Positions 1-8,349 are shown, counted from the first letter of the stretch. The stretch: 35,119 nt of DNA from Candidatus Poribacteria bacterium (GCA_022822785.1 JAJEAL010000057.1:1-35119), one strand, 5' to 3'. Numbers and translations: made by a program. Notes: generated by a model from the letters alone, not told the origin.

Positions 1-1
1 T

Positions 2-373
2 CTGCGACAATTCTACAAAAGATTACAAATACTCAGTCGAGACAATGGACAACGACTCACTCTTGAAACAGTAATTTCAGGTGCACAGACCGATTCGATC
101 CCAACCCCTGCTATTAAAAATAGTCTTTCAATCCTTGAAGAATTGCAGCTTTTGAGGCAATACCGGGATTCTCCAAAAAAAGAAATCCAGCTTTTCCCAC
201 CCCCATCGAAAAAGCGTCAACTCCACGAATCCGAAACCTATCTAAATGGTGAGCAGATGAAGCAGACAAGCCAGTGGTTTTCGGACTTTCAATTGCGGCG
301 GACCATCAAACAGATTTGGGAGAAAGTGTCGTATGAGTGTCAATTATCTAATTCGCCAAATCCAAGCCTATAA
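2..373 (+). CDS. recJ: RecJ-like single-strand DNA exonuclease, C-terminal end (partial)
   Basis: The reading frame is open from the window edge and ends at 373, so only about 123 C-terminal residues are visible. None of the catalytic DHH/DHHA1 motifs lie in the window. The visible part has a helical stretch containing ILEELQLL, then a beta segment ending in KKRQLHESETY. This resembles the C-terminal domain of RecJ proteins, where a late 'L.P..KK.DL..S..Y' pattern follows an 'iFeELgll' pattern. RecJ removes nucleotides 5' to 3' from single-stranded DNA in recombination and mismatch repair. The gene lies directly upstream of relA/spoT, a neighbourhood seen in many bacteria, which supports the call. 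Its last 41 bases overlap the relA start, suggesting translational coupling. The identification rests on a short, poorly conserved tail, so another protein is possible. Confidence 0.62.
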   Translation: MRQFYKRLQILSRDNGQRLTLETVISGAQTDSIPTPAIKNSLSILEELQLLRQYRDSPKKEIQLFPPPSKKRQLHESETYLNGEQMKQTSQWFSDFQLRRTIKQIWEKVSYECQLSNSPNPSL

Positions 374-2510
374 TCCTGATGCGGATTATGACCTTCTGCG
401 AAGAAGCTATGAATATAGCCAAGCCTGTCATGAGGGGCAACAGCGCATCTCAGGCGACCCGTATTTTACTCACTGCCTTGAGACAGCAAAGACCTTAGTC
501 GAATTGAAGCTAGATACAGATACTATCTGCGCCGGGCTGCTGCATGATGTCCTCGAAGATACAGCCGCTACCCGCGATCAACTTATCAATCAGTTTGGAG
601 GAACAATTACCGAACTAGTTGAAGGCGTAACCAATATCAGTAAGTATAAGTTCAAAGGTGGGGTGCAGCAAAGGTACGCGGAGAACTACTTGCGGTTGCT
701 GTTAGCAACAGCTAAGGACACCCGCGTGATTCTGATTAAGTTGGCAGATCGCTTGCATAATATGCAAACTTTATCATCTTTGCCACCGCATAAACAAGAG
801 CGCATTGCCAAACAGACCTTCGAGGTGTACGCGCCACTTGCTCACCGATTAGGTATTGCCCGGATTAAGAGCAGGCTTGAAGATCTGGCATTCAAATATC
901 TGCATGCTACCGAGTATAGGGAGATTGCGGATTTGCTGACGGCGAAATTGGCAGAACGGGAAGCTTATACGAAGTGGATGGTTGATGTTGTGCAAAAAGA
1001 GCTGAATCTGATGGGAGTCAAGGCGAGGGTTTATGGTCGTCCTAAGCATCTCTACAGCATCTATCAGAAAATCCATCAGCGAGGGGTCCCATTTGACCAA
1101 ATTCGAGATCTATTCGGTCTGCGTGTGTTAGTCAATAGCGTGGGTGATTGTTATGCGGTCATTGGAATTTTACACAACAAGTGGAATCATATCCCTGAGC
1201 AATTCAAGGATTTTATCGGTCTTCCAAAGGCGAATGGTTACCGGTCCCTACACACAACCATATTAGATCGTGCTCAACCTGTAGAGATTCAGATCCGGAC
1301 CCATGAAATGCACCAGATCGCTGAATATGGAATTGCCGCCCATTGGCGCTATAAAGAAGGCATGCCATCAGAAACGGATAACGAACGAATTTTTGCATGG
1401 TTCAGAGAGATGCTTGCCGAGATTCAAGAGTTCAAGGATCCTTTTCAGTTTATCCGTTCTATGAAGGGAGAACTGTTTCCGGATGAGGTCTTTGTCTTCA
1501 CGCCTAAAGGCGACCTCCACAGCTTACCAACGGGGTCAACCCCAATCGATTTTGCCTATAAGATACACACCGATATTGGACAGACCTGTTGCGGTGCGGA
1601 AGTGAATGGCGCGATAGTTCCTTTTAAGTATCGATTACAGAATGGGGATCGGGTCAACATTCAGACACGGGGGAATGCACAGCCAAGCCGTGATTGGCTG
1701 CGGTGGGTCAAAACCGCGCGCGCGCGAAATAAAATTCAGGCTTGGCTCAACGAACAGAATCGTGCACAGGCGATTGATTTGGGTAAACGGCTCCTTGAAT
1801 TTGAGATGCGACAGCGTCAACTGAGTCTGAAAGACTATCTCAAATCATCAGAACTATCTGATATTGCACAAAAACTCATATCCAGAAAGAAGACTCAACT
1901 GCCGTTAATTGACGAACTTTTTAGACAAATTGGCAACGGTAAGGAGTCCGCAACACATGTCGCCAACTTATTGCAACCGGAACTTCCTACCCCTGAGAAA
2001 AAGGAAAGGACAGCTCGACCACTCCAATCCGCACCAACAATTGAGCTGGAAGGAATTGATTTAGATGTCGCACGAATTATGAAGTGTTGTCAGCCCATCC
2101 CAGGCGATGAAATCATCGGATACCTCACGCGGGGACGCGGCATTTCCGTTCACAGAGCAGATTGCCCGCGCATTATTAATGAACCAGAGCGAATAGTTGA
2201 TATTGAATGGACACCTATTGAAAACCTGACCTATCCGGCACCGATTATGATTGAATGTGACAACCGTCCCGGAATGTTAGCAGAAATTACCACATTAATT
2301 GCCCAATTCAAGGTAAATATTGACACATTCAATTCCCGCAATCAAAACAGGGAAAACCAAAATAGAGAAACCGGCTACGACCAATTAACCTTAGAGGTAA
2401 ATGGGGTCGAGCAGCTGGAGGCCATCATAGAGTCAATCCGCTACTTAAGAGGGGTGAGAAGCGTTATGCGGATGACATCTTTTTCCCCTGAAAAACGGCT
2501 AACTGTCTGA
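333..2510 (+). CDS. rel: Bifunctional (p)ppGpp synthetase/hydrolase, RelA/SpoT family
   Basis: This 725-residue protein makes and degrades the alarmone (p)ppGpp from ATP and GTP/GDP in the stringent response. Domains in order: HD hydrolase (about 25-180), synthetase (about 215-340), TGS (about 385-445), a Cys-rich RIS/zinc-finger-like segment (MKCCQPIPGDEI to HRADCP, about 585-620) and a C-terminal ACT domain (about 640-715). Hydrolase residues are present: H47, HD at 71-72, ED at 75-76 and KLADRLHNM at 136-144. Synthetase residues are present too: D259 in RDLFGLR, GYRSLH at 302-307 and E318 in VEIQIRT. Both activities are therefore expected. Length is typical for the family. The ATG at 333 has GGGAGA nine bases upstream. 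The ACT domain carries a duplicated NQNRE pentapeptide. It ends 37 bases before the convergent rpmB with no clear terminator. Confidence 0.96.
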   Translation: MSVNYLIRQIQAYNPDADYDLLRRSYEYSQACHEGQQRISGDPYFTHCLETAKTLVELKLDTDTICAGLLHDVLEDTAATRDQLINQFGGTITELVEGVTNISKYKFKGGVQQRYAENYLRLLLATAKDTRVILIKLADRLHNMQTLSSLPPHKQERIAKQTFEVYAPLAHRLGIARIKSRLEDLAFKYLHATEYREIADLLTAKLAEREAYTKWMVDVVQKELNLMGVKARVYGRPKHLYSIYQKIHQRGVPFDQIRDLFGLRVLVNSVGDCYAVIGILHNKWNHIPEQFKDFIGLPKANGYRSLHTTILDRAQPVEIQIRTHEMHQIAEYGIAAHWRYKEGMPSETDNERIFAWFREMLAEIQEFKDPFQFIRSMKGELFPDEVFVFTPKGDLHSLPTGSTPIDFAYKIHTDIGQTCCGAEVNGAIVPFKYRLQNGDRVNIQTRGNAQPSRDWLRWVKTARARNKIQAWLNEQNRAQAIDLGKRLLEFEMRQRQLSLKDYLKSSELSDIAQKLISRKKTQLPLIDELFRQIGNGKESATHVANLLQPELPTPEKKERTARPLQSAPTIELEGIDLDVARIMKCCQPIPGDEIIGYLTRGRGISVHRADCPRIINEPERIVDIEWTPIENLTYPAPIMIECDNRPGMLAEITTLIAQFKVNIDTFNSRNQNRENQNRETGYDQLTLEVNGVEQLEAIIESIRYLRGVRSVMRMTSFSPEKRLTV
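2340..2369 (+). repeat. 15-bp imperfect tandem duplication inside the ACT domain of rel
   Basis: Two adjacent 15-base units each encode Asn-Gln-Asn-Arg-Glu. The units differ at a few silent positions, so the protein repeat is exact and the DNA repeat imperfect. It lies in a loop of the ACT domain, between the GML-like helix and the YDQLTLEV strand. Confidence 0.8.
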
Positions 2511-2547
2511 AAACATGCACAATCTGGGCCCGTTCCCGTTTTATACT

Positions 2548-2781
2548 TCAATTGCCGTAGACGACCTGCTCTCCACCCGAAATCGCTTTAATAATTTTCC
2601 CGGTTCGCAGACATCGTACACAAACGCGGACACGCTGACTCCCATCTTCCGTTTGAATGCGGACACGTTGTAAGTTTGGTAGCTGTCTATGTTTGGAACG
2701 CTTACTAATCTGCCCACGGGTGCGTGCAACTTTGTTACCCGCCATCGGTTTTTTCCCACAAACGTGGCAAACTCGAGCCAA
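2548..2781 (-). CDS. rpmB: 50S ribosomal protein L28, zinc-ribbon (C+) form
   Basis: L28 is a small protein of the large ribosomal subunit. The product is 77 residues if started at the TTG at 2781, giving MARVCHVCGKKP, the usual L28 N-terminus. Four cysteines form two CxxC pairs (CHVC near the start, CVRC near residue 58), the zinc-binding C+ version. Further family marks are the basic GNKVARTRGQISKRSKHRQ segment and KIIKAISGG near the end. A GTG at 2790 gives a longer frame, but it sits on the Shine-Dalgarno AAGGAGGTG (2788-2796 region), which is well placed for TTG at 2781. The gene stands alone on the minus strand, convergent with rel. Confidence 0.95.
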   Translation of the reverse strand: MARVCHVCGKKPMAGNKVARTRGQISKRSKHRQLPNLQRVRIQTEDGSQRVRVCVRCLRTGKIIKAISGGEQVVYGN

Positions 2782-2817
2782 TTGAACCACCTCCTTTCTT
2801 CATGATACGAGCCCTTT

Positions 2818-2847
2818 AACATATCATAATGCCCTGCTGAAATGCAA
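2818..2847 (-). promoter_or_regulatory. Possible promoter of rpmB
   Basis: On the minus strand TTGCAT (2842-2847) and TATGTT (2818-2823) are separated by 18 bases, about 40 bases upstream of the rpmB start. Matches to the sigma-70 consensus are only partial, so this is a weak candidate. Confidence 0.3.
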
Positions 2848-2887
2848 GCTTTTTCTCTCGTTTGGGATTGTGCACCCTCACTTCGAC

Positions 2888-2928
2888 TGTCGATTTATAG
2901 TGAATTAGAGCAATAAATAGACACTTTC
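2888..2928. repeat. Diverged dispersed repeat, copy 1
   Basis: This AT-rich stretch shares the core TGAATTAGAG (2901-2910) and the following AATAA-TA-ACA pattern with 17861-17900. Both copies are intergenic and on the same strand. It has no coding potential that I can see. Confidence 0.5.
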
Positions 2929-2971
2929 GGTCCTCATGTTTGGTTGGCACTGCTTTCAACTGCGCCGATGC

Positions 2972-2992
2972 GGTGCGGGGAGAAACCGCACC
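2972..2992. repeat. GC-rich palindrome (7-bp stem), REP-like
   Basis: GGTGCGG (2972-2978) and CCGCACC (2986-2992) form a perfect 7-bp inverted repeat around a 7-base loop. It is followed by TACCGGGT. It lies in the non-coding stretch between rpmB and the next gene and has no U-tract, so it looks more like a dispersed palindromic element than a terminator. Confidence 0.45.
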
Positions 2993-3151
2993 TACCGGGT
3001 CATAGCCCAGATTTTTCTAACCCCAGTAGTCGAGGTTTGCTCACCCCGCCGATTGGCAGTGTCCAAGTAATTCTAAAACCTACCATAGACGGATAGCCCT
3101 ATACTTTATCCATGTTTTTGGTTAGCACCGGACGTCAAAAACCAGTGATTG

Positions 3152-4723
3152 CTACCCTCCTAGGGGGGCTATCCGCTCCACCGTCAACCCTTCAGGACGC
3201 AAGAAATCCTTGTAGCGTGTTTCCGCTTCGACACCATTGAGGCTACGCGTAAAGCCTGCCGTTTCGGTTAAACACTTTGTTTCGATTTCGAGGATATTTT
3301 CTCCACGCTTGAGGTCAGATAACTCTAATTTGTACCGGAACCAATGAGCGGACATACCAAACGGTGCTTGGATATGCATGGATCCTGCTAGATTTACTTG
3401 GATAGTCAACGCACGCTCGTCAGTGATTTCTGCGTCCTCCCAAGGAAGAACTCTGCCGTTAAAACGAAACTGAATATCATCTTCAATACAGAAAAAGGAG
3501 AAACGAAGCGTCAGGACGGGTTTACGCATCTCTCCATCCTTCTTGGCGCTTTCGATATCATCGGCTATCCAGATATTAAGCGCTGCAGTTTCTCCTTCCT
3601 TGAGCTCCAGCGGAAGGCGACGCGTCGGCGTGGTTGTTGGTTTTCCTAACTCTCCTTCTCGCGGTTGAAGCAGATAACGTTTGTCACGTCGCGCGTGGAC
3701 TTCAGGATAAGCTACCTCTCGTAGAATCTGATACTCCCTCTCACTGAAGGGCCAAGGTAGGTAGCCATGATACATGCCCGACCAACCATCCCAGCGGAGC
3801 GTTTGTCCTAATGCGTTGTACATCTCAATGCTCGGAAGACCCGTTCGCTCGTCATAAACCCGTCGAGGTGGACGGTAGTAAGCTCCAGCGTCAACTGCGT
3901 TGGCAGCATCGGGCAGCCAGCGAGGTTTTGGCTCTGTGTCTGTCAGCGCATACGGGTCTTGACCTACAACGTAATTAATGCTGCCCTCGTTGAGCCATGT
4001 TTCCACATCCAATCCCATCTCCAGATTTTTCTCCCTGATCAGATCTACACGCGCCATAATGGGGATTTTTCTTCCCTGTCGCCTGCCAATGTTATTCGCC
4101 ATCTCCCGAACTTCAGCGACAAAGCGATTCATCACCGGGGTATTTTTCTCTACCTCATCCTGTTTGAAGTAGTATGAATCAAACATAAAATCCAACTCTA
4201 TCCCATCGGCGTGGTAGTCCTCCAATATCTCCTTAAGCATAGCAAGTTTCTCTTGTCGCACCAACTCATGGGCGAAGTTATAACACCATTCTGCTCTCCC
4301 CGCTTCCCCTATACAGACCTCGGCACCGTGATTCCATTTAAGTAACCCACACCGCTCACTGCCCGGCGGTGAACTTGATTGCAGCTTCAGCGAAGGAAAC
4401 ACAGTCAGGCCCATTTCGCGTCCCCGCTTGATAGCCTCCCGTACTTGGTCCGTTCCCATCTTTTGCGCTTCTTCGACCATCCGCATAATTCGCCAGTCGA
4501 TGTAGTTTTCCCAAACTTCCTTCATCTGTCCCACAACGCGGCCAACCTTGCTATTGTGAAAATAAACGTCAGCATAGCCGAGGCCCAAGACCAACAGATC
4601 AACACCGGTGCCAACTACCTCGTCAACGGGCCATTGAAGTTTATGGATGGAAGCCGGTGGTTCTATCCGCTTTGCATTAAAATGATGAGCATCGTTATAG
4701 TAAATTAGCCTAGGTTTCTGCAT
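3152..4723 (-). CDS. Putative glycosidase-like TIM-barrel protein with C-terminal beta domain
   Basis: This protein of about 523 residues has no visible signal peptide, so it is probably cytoplasmic. The first 350 residues look like a TIM barrel of the glycoside-hydrolase-like type. HADGIELDF (172-180) resembles the 'DGI.LDF' strand of GHL10/DUF187-type proteins, with acidic residues E177 and D179 at a place where such families carry catalytic acids. VDLLVLGLGY and IPIMARVD look like further barrel strands. The last 140 residues look like a beta-sandwich (LNIWIADDIE, RFRFNGRVL, RYKLELSDLKRGENILEIE), the kind of domain that binds sugar or buries the active site. Start choice: ATG at 4723 or GTG at 4726, both behind GGAG at 4734-4737. 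It is 79 bases downstream of the NadB-like gene on the same strand. Substrate unknown; the fold assignment is an inference. Confidence 0.6.
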   Translation of the reverse strand: MQKPRLIYYNDAHHFNAKRIEPPASIHKLQWPVDEVVGTGVDLLVLGLGYADVYFHNSKVGRVVGQMKEVWENYIDWRIMRMVEEAQKMGTDQVREAIKRGREMGLTVFPSLKLQSSSPPGSERCGLLKWNHGAEVCIGEAGRAEWCYNFAHELVRQEKLAMLKEILEDYHADGIELDFMFDSYYFKQDEVEKNTPVMNRFVAEVREMANNIGRRQGRKIPIMARVDLIREKNLEMGLDVETWLNEGSINYVVGQDPYALTDTEPKPRWLPDAANAVDAGAYYRPPRRVYDERTGLPSIEMYNALGQTLRWDGWSGMYHGYLPWPFSEREYQILREVAYPEVHARRDKRYLLQPREGELGKPTTTPTRRLPLELKEGETAALNIWIADDIESAKKDGEMRKPVLTLRFSFFCIEDDIQFRFNGRVLPWEDAEITDERALTIQVNLAGSMHIQAPFGMSAHWFRYKLELSDLKRGENILEIETKCLTETAGFTRSLNGVEAETRYKDFLRPEGLTVERIAPLGG

Positions 4724-4804
4724 CACTACGCTTCTCCTTTAGACCAAATCATTGGGGAGCGTAACAGCTTTCGCTAGTTTTGGAAGTAAGAAGGCTTATG
4801 TGTC

Positions 4805-6325
4805 TCACAGCATAAGTTTCGGCTTTCGGCCTCGCTGAAGAATAATATGTTTTTTCCATTTAGCATCGTTCTGTTTAGGAAAGTCTGCCCGGTAATGCAT
4901 CCCACGACTTTCAGCACGTAAAAGTGCTGCTTCCACAATCAACGCTGCAACATCACACATATTTTGAAATTCAAACGTTTCGACACTATACCAGTTGCCA
5001 TTCGGGGTTAGTTCTCTTAATTGGCTGTGCGTTGCCTCTAAATCTTCGGCATGTCTAACAACCCCCGCACGCTGCCACATCATTTGTTGGATGAATTCTT
5101 TTGCTGCTTCAATTCCAACACCGTGAGGTGTTTTGTGGGGTGGACCATCATCAGAGCAAATACGGATGTGCTTATGACTGTTTGATTCGACTGTCTTTAC
5201 GTACCTAATGGCAGCCCGTCCGGCACGAGCCCCAAACACAACACATTCAAAGAAAGTGTTACCTGCTATGCAATCTGCGCCGTGAACGCTAGTACAAGCT
5301 ACTTCCCCACAAGCGAACAGTCCCCGGAGACTCGTTTCCGCGTTTAGATTTGTGCTGACACCACCTATCATAAAATGTGCGCCGGCTCTGACTGGAATAA
5401 CGTCGCTCGTAATATCAATTCCAAACTGATAGCACAGCTGATAGATTCTTGAAAAACGATTCTGTATAAGATTGGGTTGGAGGTCGGTCAAGTCTAAGTA
5501 AACACATGGTGCTCCGGTTAATTCCATTTCATTTACAATGGCATGACTGATAACATCACAGGGTGCAAGTTCCTCCAGTTTGTGATATTTTGCCATAAAT
5601 CGTTCTCCACGCGCATTGATTAAGATACCACCCTCTTCGCGCACACGGCCACTTACTAGGCAATATGATAGATCCATCAAGAACAACGTCGTTGGATGAA
5701 ATTGGATGAATTCCATGTCCATCATTTGGCATCCAGCTCTCCACGCTGCCGCAAAGCCATCGCCCGTAGCAACGGCAGGATTAGACGTGCACTGATAGAT
5801 ATGCCCGAGGCCACCTGAAGCGAGAATAGTTGCTTTAGCAAAAATACAGTGGAGTGTGTTATTGATAAAGGCAATCCCTCCATAACACTTCCCTTCGTGA
5901 GTCATCAAGTCAACTATGAACGCATGCTCAACGACTCGCACTCTTTCCTGCTTTTTGAGAAGGTTCGGTAATATTGAATCCTGTTTATCAAGAGGGGGGG
6001 CACATCGAGTCAGCTCTGAAACCTGTTGAACACTTTCTGCAATCATTGTCTCAACAGCTGCTTCATTACAAAGTCCTCTTCCTGCTTCAAAGGTGTCTTC
6101 AACATGAGAAACAAGACCATCATCGCCCGCCATGACCATACGATTCTGTGAATAGCAGGTACTTTTATCGTTCATGGCAGTCTTGGTAATCAGTAAAACA
6201 TCACCGTGTTGATTGGCTTCAATAGCTGCCCGTAAGCCCGCGTTTCCACTGCCGATTACTAGAAAATCAGTGTCAATTCTTGGCAATTCAGCTGAGTCAA
6301 ATTGAGCAATATATCGGCGAGTCAT
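4805..6325 (-). CDS. L-aspartate-oxidase-like FAD flavoprotein with altered active site
   Basis: The 506-residue product belongs to the succinate dehydrogenase/fumarate reductase flavoprotein superfamily and is closest in layout to NadB, which oxidises L-aspartate to iminoaspartate for NAD synthesis. Seen: the dinucleotide fold GSGNAGLRAA (25-34), GGLGHIYQCTSNPAVATGDG (171-190), MEFIQFHPT (204-212), AHFMIGGV (316-323) and a NadB-type helical C-terminal domain with ESRGMHYRADFP. Oddities: the family motif LAPRD reads LAPCD (C256); the motif ANR before the ASNSLLE helix reads ADC (C352); AQGGIA reads SQNRMV (59-64); and about 40 residues that normally include a GGHS..R..HA segment are missing after residue 107. 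H317 is kept. It may be a paralogue with a new substrate or a decaying NadB. There are no frameshifts or stops. No nadA or nadC is nearby. Confidence 0.75.
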   Translation of the reverse strand: MTRRYIAQFDSAELPRIDTDFLVIGSGNAGLRAAIEANQHGDVLLITKTAMNDKSTCYSQNRMVMAGDDGLVSHVEDTFEAGRGLCNEAAVETMIAESVQQVSELTRCAPPLDKQDSILPNLLKKQERVRVVEHAFIVDLMTHEGKCYGGIAFINNTLHCIFAKATILASGGLGHIYQCTSNPAVATGDGFAAAWRAGCQMMDMEFIQFHPTTLFLMDLSYCLVSGRVREEGGILINARGERFMAKYHKLEELAPCDVISHAIVNEMELTGAPCVYLDLTDLQPNLIQNRFSRIYQLCYQFGIDITSDVIPVRAGAHFMIGGVSTNLNAETSLRGLFACGEVACTSVHGADCIAGNTFFECVVFGARAGRAAIRYVKTVESNSHKHIRICSDDGPPHKTPHGVGIEAAKEFIQQMMWQRAGVVRHAEDLEATHSQLRELTPNGNWYSVETFEFQNMCDVAALIVEAALLRAESRGMHYRADFPKQNDAKWKKHIILQRGRKPKLML

Positions 6326-6463
6326 TGTCAGTCTGATTTGGTTGGGAGGGTATACATGCCCATCTGTTTGAATGAAATCTGTTCTTAATGAATGAAAGGC
6401 GATCGTTCGATCTTTGCGAGTCAGAATTGTTACTTAATCTACATACAGGATCTCGAACAACTG

Positions 6464-6874
6464 TTAAAATACACCACTAACCCTTATGACCTTCCCACGT
6501 CCTTCCGCAATCCGGGTTCCATTCTCCGAATCAATATGCGCTTCAGCCTCAATGAGGCGCGCGTTCATTTTGACCCGATTTGCCGTAACGATTAATTTAT
6601 CACCGGCTACTGCCGGATTCTTAAACCGGACCTCTAGTTGTGCTGTCACCGCAGGCCCCTCAAAACTAGCAATACCTACATGGGTAATTGCTTCATCAAG
6701 GAGTGTACTCAATATACCGCCGTGGATTACATTTGCCCAACCTTGGAAATGACTAGCGGGGGTGCACTCAATCTTAACTTGGGTCCCATCGGGTTCCATA
6801 TCCGGGCTAACTTGCAGCCCAAAGGGATTTTTCTTTCCACACGCAAAACAGCGATCATTATTCTCAACGCGCAT
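6464..6874 (-). CDS. Hotdog-fold thioesterase, PaaI/YbgC-like
   Basis: This 136-residue protein is probably an acyl-CoA thioesterase. It starts with CFACGKKNPFGL (9-20), a common opening of this hotdog group. The signature HGGILSTLLDEA (51-62) provides the His-Gly-Gly turn and an acidic residue (D60 or E61) that in relatives positions the attacking water. RFKNPAVAGDKLIVTANRV is the usual 'f..P...gd.l...a.v' strand pair. Length fits the single-hotdog family, which acts as a dimer or tetramer. The ATG at 6874 has GGGAG about nine bases upstream. The NadB-like gene follows 138 bases downstream on the same strand. The thioester substrate cannot be read from sequence. Confidence 0.85.
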   Translation of the reverse strand: MRVENNDRCFACGKKNPFGLQVSPDMEPDGTQVKIECTPASHFQGWANVIHGGILSTLLDEAITHVGIASFEGPAVTAQLEVRFKNPAVAGDKLIVTANRVKMNARLIEAEAHIDSENGTRIAEGRGKVIRVSGVF

Positions 6875-7028
6875 TCATCAGCTCCCTGCTAAAATTTCAA
6901 GATTAACATAGACGTCTATTGTAGCACACCCTATAGAAAAAAGGCAAACGAAAACAAGAAACCGCTCTGTCATTCTGTCTCGTTGTGAGTATCAGATACT
7001 GGTGCTCAAATTTTTACTGATAATTCCC

Positions 7029-7057
7029 TTGACAGAAGGATGAATATTTTGTAAACT
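7029..7057 (+). promoter_or_regulatory. Candidate sigma-70 promoter for the HEAT lipoprotein gene
   Basis: TTGACA (7029-7034, perfect) and TAAACT (7052-7057) are 17 bases apart in an AT-rich region about 90 bases before the start codon. A second TATACT (7096-7101) has no good -35 box. An AGAGGAG ribosome site lies at 7126-7132. Confidence 0.5.
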
Positions 7058-7146
7058 TAAATTCCATGAAAACAGCACATGTGCGACAAAAGTGTTATAC
7101 TTAAATAGAATCCCTTAAATTTGAAAGAGGAGAAAAAGAGTTAGAT

Positions 7147-8349
7147 ATGAAAAAACTGTCAACCTTACTGATATGTCTTGTTTTGGTTGTTGGCGTTGGG
7201 TGCGATCAGGAGCAACCGATTACACAATTGGAAGTTGGTAGAGAGAAGCTGCTCGGGGCAGGTCTATCAATTGAAGCCGTTGAACACTTAAAACTCGCAG
7301 AATCTAAGGAAGCCAAAACCGAAATCGAAAAAGTGGAGCCTCGAACGTTATTGCTCATTGCCTACTCCCACGCCATTGCTACCGGAGACGCCAGAATGCA
7401 GCAAGTTGAAGCCGAGTACAAGCAGGCGAGAAGTGAAAGAATTGCCGCATTAAGCAGTGTTGAAATGAGAAAAATGATTCAGCTGCTTGCTGAGCGACAT
7501 CGTACACAAGAAGCCACGAAACAAATTTTCGTGGATAAAGGAGCAGAGGCTGTCCCCGCATTAATTGAGTATATCGGTACAAGAAGGTATCTAGGTATTC
7601 GGAACGACTTGGTTGAAATGATATATCAAATCGGCTCCGAGGGTATAGACCAGATAACCGCTGTTCTTCGTGACGCAAATACTTCGCCAGAGATGAAAAT
7701 CATTTTGACCCAATTGGTTGGGCGGATAAATGATCCACGTGCCATCCCCGCTTTAGAGGCAATCCAAGGTGAAAGCGATCTCGGATTGAAGATGGAAGTT
7801 AATATTGCCCTGTATAATCTCGGGAAGGAAGAATATCGAACAGAAATTATCAATGGACTGAACGGTGAGGAGGTCGCAGTGCGGCGCGCAGCTGCAAAGG
7901 CAATGTTACGAATTGGCAATCCTCCCGCGGACAAACTTGTCACCGCGCTCAGCGATTCCGATGCACAGGTGCGTATGTATGCGGGGCAAACGCTTGAACA
8001 ATATCCGACTGAAGCAGCCATTGATCCACTTGTTGAAATTGTTACAACCGATACCGATGAAAGTGCGAAGGAAGCAGCAGCAAGAGCCTTAATTGTTCAC
8101 GGTGGGCAAGATTATGGTCAGCAGTTGGCGAAGCGACTCATTCGGGCGTTGCCGAATGTGAGCGATCCAAAAGATAGGATACGCATTGTCTTGGTCCTCA
8201 AAAAAGATGCACTGAGAGAACAGATTAAGAATGCTCCAAAAGCACACGATGATAATATTGAACTCGATCTTTTTCTCTATTTTAATAGCCAAGAGCAGAA
8301 CGATATGGTTAAAGAAGAGCTCAATATGCTATTGAATGATTTACGTTAA
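7147..8349 (+). CDS. HEAT-repeat lipoprotein (paralogue 1)
   Basis: This 400-residue protein has a short positive N-terminus, a hydrophobic segment (LLICLVLVVGVG) and a cysteine at C19, so it is a likely lipoprotein. Asp follows the Cys; in E. coli Asp at +2 keeps lipoproteins in the inner membrane, but whether that rule holds here is unknown. Residues 28-120 are helical (VGREKLLGAGLSIEAVEHLKLAE); about 125-320 look like HEAT repeats (VPALIEYIG, IPALEAIQG, VRRAAAKAML, DAQVRMYAGQTLEQYPTEAAIDPLVEIV). HEAT arrays bind other proteins; no enzyme motif is seen. It is clearly related along its whole length to the product of 16564-17811, and the pair brackets the tamB-like gene. I infer an envelope scaffold role linked to the TamB/Omp85 system. 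No named family recognised. Confidence 0.85.
   Translation: MKKLSTLLICLVLVVGVGCDQEQPITQLEVGREKLLGAGLSIEAVEHLKLAESKEAKTEIEKVEPRTLLLIAYSHAIATGDARMQQVEAEYKQARSERIAALSSVEMRKMIQLLAERHRTQEATKQIFVDKGAEAVPALIEYIGTRRYLGIRNDLVEMIYQIGSEGIDQITAVLRDANTSPEMKIILTQLVGRINDPRAIPALEAIQGESDLGLKMEVNIALYNLGKEEYRTEIINGLNGEEVAVRRAAAKAMLRIGNPPADKLVTALSDSDAQVRMYAGQTLEQYPTEAAIDPLVEIVTTDTDESAKEAAARALIVHGGQDYGQQLAKRLIRALPNVSDPKDRIRIVLVLKKDALREQIKNAPKAHDDNIELDLFLYFNSQEQNDMVKEELNMLLNDLR

Larger units (their letters stand above)
2824..3151. other. Non-coding stretch between rpmB and the glycosidase-like gene
   Basis: I see no gene here. It holds the dispersed repeat at 2888-2928, the palindrome at 2972-2992 and the left arm (CGGATAGCCC, 3090-3099) of a 10-bp inverted repeat. 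The right arm (GGGCTATCCG, 3166-3175) falls inside the last codons of the gene ending at 3152. This density of repeats suggests repeat-element insertions, not regulatory DNA. Confidence 0.5.

Noticed and set aside
4693-4708. TTATAGTAAATTAGCC resembles the start of the dispersed repeat at 2888-2928
   Set aside because: It lies in the coding start of the glycosidase-like gene and encodes RLIYYN in frame; similarity stops after a few bases.
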